Assembly (NCBI GenBank): GCA_023388355.1 | Contig: JAEWGI010000009.1 | Span: forward strand, 1-47,512 | Reading direction: 5' to 3' | DNA: 47,512 nt | Origin: Pseudomonadota bacterium | Lineage (GTDB): Bacteria; Pseudomonadota; Gammaproteobacteria; Xanthomonadales; Xanthomonadaceae | Part shown: in pieces, positions 19,283-26,262 of the stretch | How positions within the stretch are numbered: the stretch's first letter is position 1 | Layout of the letters: each line of letters opens with the position of its first letter | Translations under genes and position numbers: made by a program | Notes under the pieces: generated by a model | The model's input: the letters and a program-made list of their open reading frames with translations, nothing else | Databases searched by the model: none | Told to the model about the DNA's origin: nothing

Positions 19283-20034
19283 CTACGGCTCCAGGACGGG
19301 CGATTCCGGCAGCAGCGCGCGCAGGATCGGCTCCACCCAGGCCTGGTTCTGGAAGTCGTAGACGATGAAGTCGCTGGAGAACTGCCAGTACGCCCAGGCG
19401 AAGCCGCGTTCCTCCGCGGCGCGTGCCACGGTGGAGGTCCACAGGGTCCGGTCCGCCATGGCGGCATGGTCGTAGGCTCCGAACTCGCCCAGGAAGATCG
19501 GACGGTCGTGCGCGATCGACCAGGCCTTGACCTGGTCGAAGTCCCTGGCCACCTGGTCGATCTGCGCCTCGCTGCCGAAGCCGATGCCGCTCAGTCCGGA
19601 AATCTCCGGCCCCACCCAGCTGGCGCCCTGGTGGGTGAAGTCGAACGGCTCGTAGTAGTGGAAGGTCACGATCAGGTGGCGATCGTCCCCGGGCAGCCGC
19701 AGCTGGTCCAGGTCGCGGAAGCTGTTCCAGCTGGCCGGGCCGACCACCACGTTGCGGTCGGGATTGCTCTGCCGCACCACCTCCAGCAGCTGCGGCAGCA
19801 GCGCGTTCCAGGCCGCCGCGTCGAGCTGCCCGTGCGGCTCGTTGAGCAGTTCGAACATCAGCGAGGCAGGCTGGTCCGCATAGCGAGGCGCCAGTTGCCC
19901 CCACACGCCGCGCAGCTTCGCGGTACACGTTTCCGCGTCCGTCGCGCGGGCCGTGAAGTCGGTTCTTCCGCCCAGGCCTGCGACAGGCCCGCCAGCAGGA
20001 TGCACAGCGCGAACAGCATTCCCCGAACCGCCAT
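19283..20034 (-). pseudogene. GH5-family glycoside hydrolase remnant
   Basis: At 20034 an ATG behind GGGGGAGGG opens a signal peptide (MAVRGMLFALCILLAGLSQA, cleavage near AWA-EE). That frame stops after 54 codons. The C-terminal half of a GH5 cellulase-like enzyme continues in another frame: LRGVWGQLAPRYADQPASL, FELLNEPHG with the acid/base Glu, [26 protein letters not shown] with the nucleophile Glu, and GFAWAYWQF. The first barrel strands of GH5 (about 110-120 residues) are missing between the two. The simplest reading is an internal deletion that also shifted the frame, so no functional enzyme is made. In intact relatives this would be a secreted beta-glucan hydrolase. Start and end of the deletion cannot be fixed from one sequence. 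Confidence 0.75.
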
Positions 20035-20236
20035 CGTCCCTCCCCCGTTTCACGAGCGCCACACGGTAGCCTGCGCGCGCCGGCGGCGACAATCCGGGTT
20101 GCATCGCCGGGCGCGGCTGTCGCGGCCGGTCCGGTTGCGGTCCCCGGCCGCGGGCGATGCGGCCTCGGTCGCGACTGCGGGCGGGCCGCGCCGGTCATGC
20201 CACAATGCCGCTCCCCGCCGCCAACCCCTCCGAGCG

Positions 20237-20713
20237 ATGTCGAAGAAGAAAAAGAAGATCGAAGCCCGCCTGTCGCCGATCCACGGCAACGGCGTGTTCG
20301 CCACCGAGGCGATCGGCAAGGGCGAACGCATCGTCCGCTACAAGGGCACGCTGCGCAGCCACGACGAGGTGGACGAGGAATACGGCGACGACGACGAGAA
20401 CGGGCACACCTTCCTGTTCACGCTCAACGACGAGTACGTGGTCGACGCCAACGTCGGCGGCAACGTCGCGCGCTGGATCAACCACAGCTGCGATCCCAAC
20501 TGCGAATCCGAGATCGAGGAGGACGCGAAGGATCGCCGGCACAAGGACAAGGTCTACGTGGTGGCCCTGCGCAACATCAAGCCCGGCGAGGAGCTGACCT
20601 ACAACTACGGGATCGTCCTGGACGAGCCGCACACCGCCAAGCTCAAGAAGCTCTGGGGCTGCCGCTGCGGCTCGAAGAAGTGCACCGGGACGATGCTCCA
20701 GCCCAAGCGCTGA
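20237..20713 (+). CDS. SET-domain protein-lysine methyltransferase
   Basis: The 158-residue protein begins MSKKKKKIEARLS and contains a compact SET domain: GNGVFA (17-22), RWINHSCDPNC (Asn82-Cys89, the S-adenosylmethionine-binding NHSC motif), ELTYNY (Tyr124) and a post-SET zinc motif CRCGSKKC (Cys142, Cys144, Cys149, with Cys85 as likely fourth ligand). An acidic insert lies at about 43-56. SET proteins methylate lysine side chains; the bacterial substrate here is unknown. A -10-like CACAAT is at about 20200. The upstream region is shared with the divergent GH5 remnant. Bacterial members of this size are known in xanthomonads and chlamydiae. Confidence 0.85.
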   Translation: MSKKKKKIEARLSPIHGNGVFATEAIGKGERIVRYKGTLRSHDEVDEEYGDDDENGHTFLFTLNDEYVVDANVGGNVARWINHSCDPNCESEIEEDAKDRRHKDKVYVVALRNIKPGEELTYNYGIVLDEPHTAKLKKLWGCRCGSKKCTGTMLQPKR

Positions 20714-20842
20714 AGCGCCGCGGCGACCAGGCACCGCCGCGATGCGGCGCGGGTGCGGAAGGTTGCCATGACAAATGGGACGCGGCGGCGCACGGGGTTC
20801 GCGGCTAGCCTGCGCACCGGTCGGGAGTGCGCGGGGATCGGC

Positions 20843-23080
20843 GTGTCGAAGCGGATGTGGTCATGGATGCTGCTGGCCGCCGCCTGCGGCCAGGCGGGCG
20901 CGGTCGAGATCGACGGGCGGCTTGCGCCGGGCGAATGGGATGCCGCGACCCGGATCGCGGATTTCCGCCAGGTCCAGCCGCTCACCGGCGAACCCGGCTC
21001 GCTGGCCACCGAAGCCTGGGTGCTGGCAACGCCCGAGGGGCTGGCGGTGGCCTTCCGCAACGCGCAGCCGCCTGAGGTGCCGCGCACCCGGCAGAAGGTG
21101 CGGCGCGACTTTTCCGAGCAGGTCGACCGGGTCAACGTGTTCGTGGATTTCGACGGCGACGGCCGCACCGGCCATGCGTTCACGGTCAGCTCCACCGGCG
21201 GCATCGCCGACGAGATCATCAGCGACGAGAACCGCTTCAGCAGCGACTGGGACGGGCTGTGGCGGCACGCCGTGGCCGGGGACGAGGCCGGCTGGAACGT
21301 GGAGCTGCTGATCCCCTGGCATACCGCGCCAATGCGCGGCGGGGAGGACGGCGAGCGCACCATCGGGCTGTTCCTGGCGCGGGTGATCGGCTCGACCGGC
21401 GAGCGCATGGCCTGGCCGGTGGCGAGCTTCGAGCGCCCGCGCTTCCTGTCCGACTTCGCGCCGCTGACCATCCCGCGCTACGAGCAGTCGCTGTTGGCGG
21501 TCACGCCCTACGTGTCGGGGCTGTACGACAGCGTGGGCGAGTCGGGCCGCGGCAACGCCGGGCTGGACGTGTTCTGGAAGCCGGGCGCGGGCTTCCAGCT
21601 CGCGGCCACGATCAATCCGGACTTCGGCCACGTCGAGAGCGACGACCTGGTGGTCAACTTCGACGCCACCGAAACCTTCGTCAGCGACAAGCGCCCGTTC
21701 TTCACCGAGAACCAGGGCATTTTCGAATACAGCACGCCCTCCGACGACAGCCAGCTGCTGTACACCCGTCGCATCGGCGGCCCTGCCGACGACGGTGGCG
21801 GCGCCAGCGACATCGCCGCCGCGGTCAAGCTCAACGGCAACCTGGGGGCGGTGAAGTACGGCCTGTTCTCGGCCGACGAGGCCGGCGCGGCGGGCCGCAG
21901 CTTCCACGCGCTGCGGCTGGTGCGCGATTTCAGCGCGCAGAACGTGGGCCTGATGATGACCCGGGTCGAGCGTCCGGTCCTCGGCCGCCAGGCCAGCGTG
22001 CTCGGCATCGACCAAGACTGGCGCCCGAACGCGCGCTGGAACGTGCGCAGCCGCGTGTTCGGCAGCCGCATCGACCAGGACGGCAGCCGCAGCAGCGACC
22101 TCGGCGCGACCCTGTGGGCGGACTACGAAATGGACCACGGCTGGCGCCAGCAGTGGATCGCGATGCATTTCGGCAACCACCTGGACATCAACGACGCCGG
22201 CTACCTCGCGCGCGCCAGCACCAACTACCTGCACTGGCAGGTCTCGCGCCGCTTCACCCGGCTTGCGGACGACTCGCGCTATTCGTCCACCGACTGGCGC
22301 TGGCGGGTGAGCAGCAACCACAACAACCGCGGCGACAGGCTCAACGACCAACTGCGCGTGAGCCGCCAGGGCCAGTTGCGCAACGGCGCCTCGGAATATG
22401 CCCAGGTGAACATCAACGGGCCCGGGATCAGCGACCTACTGCTGCGCGGCCAGGGCATCGTGCGCCTGCCGGCCAGCTTCAGCGCGTTCTACGAGTTCGA
22501 CCGCCCGCGCAAGGGGCGCTGGGCGCACGACGTCGAGGCCGAGCTGTTCGGCGGCGGGCTGGCGGGCAACGGGCGCATCGGCAGCGCGCTGTGGTACGGC
22601 GCGACCTACTTCGTCAGCGACGCCTTCAGCCTCGATGCCGGCGTGGCCCTGGTGCGGCGGCCGGACTGGCTGATCTGGCAGGGCGCGGACAGCGGCGACC
22701 TGGTCGGCGCCTTCGAAGGGACCGAGGCCAAGCTGCTGGCCGGCCTGGACTGGAGCATCGATCCGCGCCAGGAGCTGCGGGTCAAGCTGCAGGCGATCGG
22801 CATCGACGCGCGCGCCCGACAGGCCTGGCGGTTCGACTCCGCGGGACACGCGGTTGCCGCCGCGGACACGATCGAGGACTTCGACGTGCGCAACCTCGCC
22901 TTCCAGATCCGCTATCGCTACGAACTGGCGCCGCTGTCCCATCTGTACGTGGTCTACGCCCGCGGCGGCTTCGAGCGCGGCGTTGGCGCCGGGGGCGCGG
23001 ACGAAGCGCTGCTGGACAGTTTCGACCTGCGCCAGGACGAACAGCTGATGGTCAAGCTCAGCTACCGTTTCGAACTGTAG
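20843..23080 (+). CDS. DUF5916 outer-membrane protein with CBM9-like domain
   Basis: The 745-residue protein has a signal peptide (VSKRMWSWMLLAAACGQAGA), then a carbohydrate-binding family-9-like domain (IDGRLAPGEWDAA, VNVFVDFDGDGRTGHAFTV, WNVELLIPW). The long DUF5916 region follows (SDKRPFFTENQGIFEY, LLYTRRIGG) and ends as a predicted beta-barrel (MVKLSYRFEL). Proteins of this architecture are outer-membrane barrels of unknown function, often in proteolytic or predatory bacteria. The start is uncertain: GTG 20843 is preferred, with ATG 20855 and ATG 20768 possible. It ends 9 bp from the convergent lipoprotein gene. Confidence 0.75.
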   Translation: MSKRMWSWMLLAAACGQAGAVEIDGRLAPGEWDAATRIADFRQVQPLTGEPGSLATEAWVLATPEGLAVAFRNAQPPEVPRTRQKVRRDFSEQVDRVNVFVDFDGDGRTGHAFTVSSTGGIADEIISDENRFSSDWDGLWRHAVAGDEAGWNVELLIPWHTAPMRGGEDGERTIGLFLARVIGSTGERMAWPVASFERPRFLSDFAPLTIPRYEQSLLAVTPYVSGLYDSVGESGRGNAGLDVFWKPGAGFQLAATINPDFGHVESDDLVVNFDATETFVSDKRPFFTENQGIFEYSTPSDDSQLLYTRRIGGPADDGGGASDIAAAVKLNGNLGAVKYGLFSADEAGAAGRSFHALRLVRDFSAQNVGLMMTRVERPVLGRQASVLGIDQDWRPNARWNVRSRVFGSRIDQDGSRSSDLGATLWADYEMDHGWRQQWIAMHFGNHLDINDAGYLARASTNYLHWQVSRRFTRLADDSRYSSTDWRWRVSSNHNNRGDRLNDQLRVSRQGQLRNGASEYAQVNINGPGISDLLLRGQGIVRLPASFSAFYEFDRPRKGRWAHDVEAELFGGGLAGNGRIGSALWYGATYFVSDAFSLDAGVALVRRPDWLIWQGADSGDLVGAFEGTEAKLLAGLDWSIDPRQELRVKLQAIGIDARARQAWRFDSAGHAVAAADTIEDFDVRNLAFQIRYRYELAPLSHLYVVYARGGFERGVGAGGADEALLDSFDLRQDEQLMVKLSYRFEL

Positions 23081-23089
23081 GCCAACCGC

Positions 23090-23866
23090 TCAGGGCGAAA
23101 CGGCGTCGCGCAGGTCGGCCGAGACGATGCGCCAGGCGCGCTGCCCGGCGTCGGCGCCGTCGGCGGTGCCGATGCGCAGCTGGTAGCGTCCCGCCTGGCG
23201 CTGGACGCTGCCGTCGTCGCGGGTGGTGGTGACGGTCACCGGAATCTCGACCTGGCGCGAGCCGGCCGCGGCCTGCATCGGCTCGGGCTCGCCCACCGTC
23301 AGTTCGACGCCGACAACGCCTGCGAGCGCGGCGGCGAACCGCTGCGGATCCTGTCCGCTGGCGCGGCCGCCATCCGACCAGGCGGCGTAGGCGCGCGCGT
23401 GGTCGCCGGCGTCGATCGCGGCGTAGTAGTCGCGCAGCAGCGCTGCCGCGTCGGCGGGTGCCGGCGCGGCGACCGCTTGCGCGGCAGCAGGCGTCGAGAG
23501 TCCGGCTTCGGGGTTGTCCTCCAGCGGCGGCAGGCCGAAGTTCGCATCCGCAGGCAGCAGCGCGGGCGGCGGCGGAGGGGGCGCGTCGCCGGCCAGCGGC
23601 ACCTCGCCCGGGCCGGGGCCTGCAGGCATGCCGGTCACCGCGCCATCGGCGGCGGCTGGCGCCGGCAGCGGCGCCTGCACGCTGGCGGCGGGGTCGCTGT
23701 CGCCTTGGTCCGGGTCGCCGCAGCCTGCCGCCAGCGCGGCCAGCAGCAGGACGCATGTCGCCGCGCCGGTGCGGCGATGGCGCAGCGCACGCCGTGTGGA
23801 CGCGCTGCCGACGGCGTGCGCGGTCGCGGGCGCCGCAACGGCGGTGGTGGAGGGGATGCGATGCAT
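23090..23866 (-). CDS. putative lipoprotein with C-terminal NTF2/DUF4864-like region
   Basis: The 258-residue protein has a lipobox LAALAAGC (Cys49) behind a long, Arg-rich leader. The leader is longer than usual, so a downstream GTG (codon 10 or 19) may be the true start. A low-complexity Pro/Ala stretch (about 60-105, including PPPPPP) leads to a small domain: LLRDYYAAIDAGDHARAYAAW, ...VEIPVTVTTTRDDG... and QAGRYQLRIG. That resembles NTF2-like secretion-associated folds; the fold call is tentative. Function unknown. Confidence 0.6.
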   Translation of the reverse strand: MHRIPSTTAVAAPATAHAVGSASTRRALRHRRTGAATCVLLLAALAAGCGDPDQGDSDPAASVQAPLPAPAAADGAVTGMPAGPGPGEVPLAGDAPPPPPPALLPADANFGLPPLEDNPEAGLSTPAAAQAVAAPAPADAAALLRDYYAAIDAGDHARAYAAWSDGGRASGQDPQRFAAALAGVVGVELTVGEPEPMQAAAGSRQVEIPVTVTTTRDDGSVQRQAGRYQLRIGTADGADAGQRAWRIVSADLRDAVSP

Positions 23867-23935
23867 GGCGGGATTCGGGGCCGCTGGGATCGAACCAGTG
23901 TGGCGCGGGCGGCTGAACGCCGCGGTGACGACGCG

Positions 23936-24367
23936 TCAGTCGGGATCGGCCAGCGCCACGCGCCGCGGCTGCAGCCACGCCAGCAGCATGCCCAGCAGCA
24001 GCATCGCCAGCGTTCCCAGCAGCGCCTGGCGCACGATCAGCGCGCCTGGCACCGGCTGCATCGCGTACTGCAGCAGGGTGGCCGGCAGCGGTCCGAACAG
24101 CGCCATCGCCAGGCCGAAGCGCAGGCCCTGGGCCACCGTCGGGCGGCCGCGGTCGAAGCCACGGGCGAAGATCCAGGTCATCGCGAATCCGATCAGCGCG
24201 TGCGCCAGCAGCAGCCAGCCGAACCTGCGCGCGCCGTCGCCGGCGTCGCGGTACATCGCGCCCAGCTCGGCGTAGTGGCCGCCGAGCAGGAAGGCGTGCA
24301 CCAGGAAGGTCAGCAGCAGCGCGGCAAACGAGACCACCACGCCGCAGATCCAGAACCGCTTGCCCAT
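23936..24367 (-). CDS. hypothetical integral membrane protein
   Basis: The 143-residue protein has four predicted transmembrane helices (about 7-28, 49-69, 83-103, 113-133) and no recognisable catalytic motif. It begins MGKRFWICGVVVSF and includes a short soluble loop HYAELGAMYRDAGDGARR. I do not recognise a characterised family. It is transcribed in the same direction as the lipoprotein downstream, with 69 bp between. Confidence 0.6.
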   Translation of the reverse strand: MGKRFWICGVVVSFAALLLTFLVHAFLLGGHYAELGAMYRDAGDGARRFGWLLLAHALIGFAMTWIFARGFDRGRPTVAQGLRFGLAMALFGPLPATLLQYAMQPVPGALIVRQALLGTLAMLLLGMLLAWLQPRRVALADPD

Positions 24368-24565
24368 CGCGTGGTCCTCCGGTGCGCCGCGGACGCGGCC
24401 ATGCTACTGCCGCGGATCCTGCACGTCGACGGATGCGCCGCGCGGCAGCCGGGCATCCTGCGCGGGATCGCGGCGCAGCCCATCGCCAGCCGGCGAAGGC
24501 CGCGACCGCCGCGAGCGCGAATGCGGGCGGCGCCCGCTTCGGCGACGTGCGTGCGCGCCATGCCC

Positions 24566-25216
24566 TCAGGCGGCGGCGCGGAACTCCTGCTCCAGGCGCT
24601 GCTTCAGCGCATCGTCGAGCCCGAGCTGGCGCGCAAGCTCGTCCAGGTAGGCGCGCTCCATGAAATTCTGTTCGTCCGCGGCCACCAGGCTGGCCAGGTA
24701 CATCTCGGCCGCGATCTCGGGCGTGGACGCGCTGCGCGCGACCTCGGCCGGATCGAGCGGCTTCTCCAGCTCGGCCTTGAGCCACTGCTGCACTTCGGCC
24801 GCGGGCGCGATGCGCGCGAACCCGTCTTCGATCGCTTCGCGCTCGCGCGCGTCGATGTGGCCGTCGGCCTTGGCGGCGGCCACCAGCGCGCGCAGGATCG
24901 CCTCGCCGTGCATGCCGGCCTGCGGCGGCGGCAGGCGGTCGACCGTCTGCGGCTGCACGGGCGCACCCTGCTGCGCGCGGTAGTCGCCATAGGCGCGATA
25001 GGCCATCACGCCCAGCGCGGCCAGGCCTCCGTACGTGGCCAGCTTGCGGGTCGCCCTGTTGCGGCCCAGCAGCAGGCCCAGCGCACCGCCGGTCAGCGCG
25101 CCCTTGCCGAAATCCGAGCCAAGCATGCCGCCGATGCCGCCGCGGCCGTCGTTGCCGGTCAGCGTGGTGGGCGCGGCGGACTTGAGCAGGTGGTCGAGGA
25201 ATCCGTTGAGGCTCAT
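24566..25216 (-). CDS. DUF533/YebE-like TerB-fold membrane protein
   Basis: The 216-residue protein starts MSLNGFLDHLLKS, has a Gly-rich hydrophobic stretch (about 36-75, including GALTGGALGLLLG and YGGLAALGVMAYRAY), and ends with a TerB-like helical domain (AILRALVAAAKADGHIDARE, MYLASLVAADEQNFMERAYL). This is the DUF533 pattern of E. coli YebE, an inner-membrane protein of unclear, envelope-stress-linked function. It lies upstream of 198 bp of non-coding DNA with no recognisable feature. Confidence 0.85.
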   Translation of the reverse strand: MSLNGFLDHLLKSAAPTTLTGNDGRGGIGGMLGSDFGKGALTGGALGLLLGRNRATRKLATYGGLAALGVMAYRAYGDYRAQQGAPVQPQTVDRLPPPQAGMHGEAILRALVAAAKADGHIDAREREAIEDGFARIAPAAEVQQWLKAELEKPLDPAEVARSASTPEIAAEMYLASLVAADEQNFMERAYLDELARQLGLDDALKQRLEQEFRAAA

Positions 25217-25266
25217 CGGGTGTCCCGTGGGGATGGATGGTTGCGCGGCGTGCCCGCCGGAAACGA

Positions 25267-25291
25267 AACGGGACGGCAGCGCCGTCCCGTT
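25267..25291 (-). terminator. rho-independent terminator of the HU gene
   Basis: On the minus strand an 11-bp perfect stem (AACGGGACGGC / GCCGTCCCGTT) with a 3-nt loop is followed by TCGTTT. It lies 29 bp past the HU stop codon, as expected for an intrinsic terminator; the U tract is short. Confidence 0.65.
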
Positions 25292-25319
25292 CCGTGTTGC
25301 TCCAGGTGTCGCGCCGCGA

Positions 25320-25700
25320 TCAGGCGGCCGCGTCCTTGAGCTTCTTCAGCGGACGCACCTTCACCTTCACCGAGGCGGGCTTGGCGGCGAACCACTGCTC
25401 TTCCTTGGTGAACGGGTTGATGCCCTTGCGCTTGGGCTTGGCCGGCACGCTCACCGCGGTGAACTTGGCCACGCCGGGCAGGGTGAAGCTGCCGGCGCCC
25501 TTCTTGTTGAGCGAGCCGTGGATCGCGCCCTCGAGCGATCCCAGCACGGCGCGGATGTCCTTCGCCGCGACGCCGGTGGAGTCGGCGATGTGGGCGACCA
25601 GGCTCGACTTGGTCAGCGTTTCCTTGATTGCCTTCGGCGCGGCAGGCTTGGCGGCCTTCTTCGGGGCTGCCTTCTTGGTCGTGGCCTTCTTCTTTGCCAT
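25320..25700 (-). CDS. HU-family DNA-binding protein with histone-like lysine tail
   Basis: The 126-residue protein has an N-terminal basic tail of about 23 residues, rich in Lys, Ala and Pro (MAKKKATTKKAAPKK...). An HU/IHF core follows (LTKSSLVAHIADSTGV, GAGSFTLPGVAKF, KRKGINPFTKE) and a basic end (VKVKVRPLKKLKD). HU proteins bend and compact DNA; the tail resembles eukaryotic linker-histone tails and some mycobacterial and deinococcal HUs. A canonical HU without such a tail is about 90 residues. It has its own promoter and terminator, so it is probably monocistronic. Confidence 0.9.
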   Translation of the reverse strand: MAKKKATTKKAAPKKAAKPAAPKAIKETLTKSSLVAHIADSTGVAAKDIRAVLGSLEGAIHGSLNKKGAGSFTLPGVAKFTAVSVPAKPKRKGINPFTKEEQWFAAKPASVKVKVRPLKKLKDAAA

Positions 25701-25768
25701 GGGTTTTGTGTTCCCTCGTCAGTGTCTGTGGTCTGCGTATTGTCGTGGCCGAACGTGCCGGCAGGCGC

Positions 25769-25797
25769 AATGTAGGACATCCACAACCCGCCGCCAA
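25769..25797 (-). promoter_or_regulatory. sigma70 promoter of the HU gene
   Basis: On the minus strand TTGGCG (25792-25797) and TACATT (25769-25774) are 17 bp apart, with T-rich DNA just upstream (about 25801-25822) that could act as an UP element. It would yield a leader of about 60 nt. Confidence 0.55.
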
Positions 25798-25836
25798 TAG
25801 GAAAACGCGAAAAAAACAGCGTCCGTTCGCATCCGA

Positions 25837-26247
25837 TCAGCGCGCATGCCCCCCGCGCCGGCGGGGTGGCCAGCGCCACCAGCAGGCGGCCACCAGTCCG
25901 GCGAACGCGGTGTAGGCGAGCACGAACGCCCACCACGGGGCCTCGAAGAAGATCAGCCGCGACAGCCAGTACTGGATGAAGGATTCGCCGTAAGTGTCCT
26001 GTCCGGCACGGGTTCGCAGCGCCTGTTCCCAGGTGGTGAGCGGGCACAGCCGGCCCAGCCAGGCCTGCAGCGCGATCACCAGCATCAGCGCCAGGTGGGT
26101 GGCCCGCAGCGCGAACCCCCGCACCCAGCGCCAGCCGAGCGGGCCACCGACGGGAATCGCGAACGCGACCAGGACCACGAACGCCACCACGCCCACGTGC
26201 AGGGCCAGGATGGCGTCGGCGAGCAGTGTTGCGCGCGCGGGCGTCAT
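25837..26247 (-). CDS. DUF2784 membrane protein
   Basis: This 136-residue membrane protein has about four helices. The DUF2784 signature CPLTTWEQALR is followed by YGESFIQYWLSRLIFFEAPWW, split here as YGESFIQYWL and FFEAPWW. It begins 15 bp after the EF-G-like stop, so the two are likely co-transcribed. Function unknown in the family. Confidence 0.85.
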   Translation of the reverse strand: MTPARATLLADAILALHVGVVAFVVLVAFAIPVGGPLGWRWVRGFALRATHLALMLVIALQAWLGRLCPLTTWEQALRTRAGQDTYGESFIQYWLSRLIFFEAPWWAFVLAYTAFAGLVAACWWRWPPRRRGGHAR

Positions 26248-26262
26248 GCGGCCGCCATGCGT

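Noticed and set aside
19283..20104. intact 273-residue GH5 protein starting at 20104
   Set aside because: The N-terminal part is not GH5-like, lacks a signal peptide and a ribosome-binding site, and lacks the first barrel strands.
23884..23898. tRNA-like T arm (minus strand CTGGTTCGATCCCAG)
   Set aside because: No matching acceptor, D or anticodon arms in the 75 bases needed; the 5' half would fall in the membrane-protein gene.
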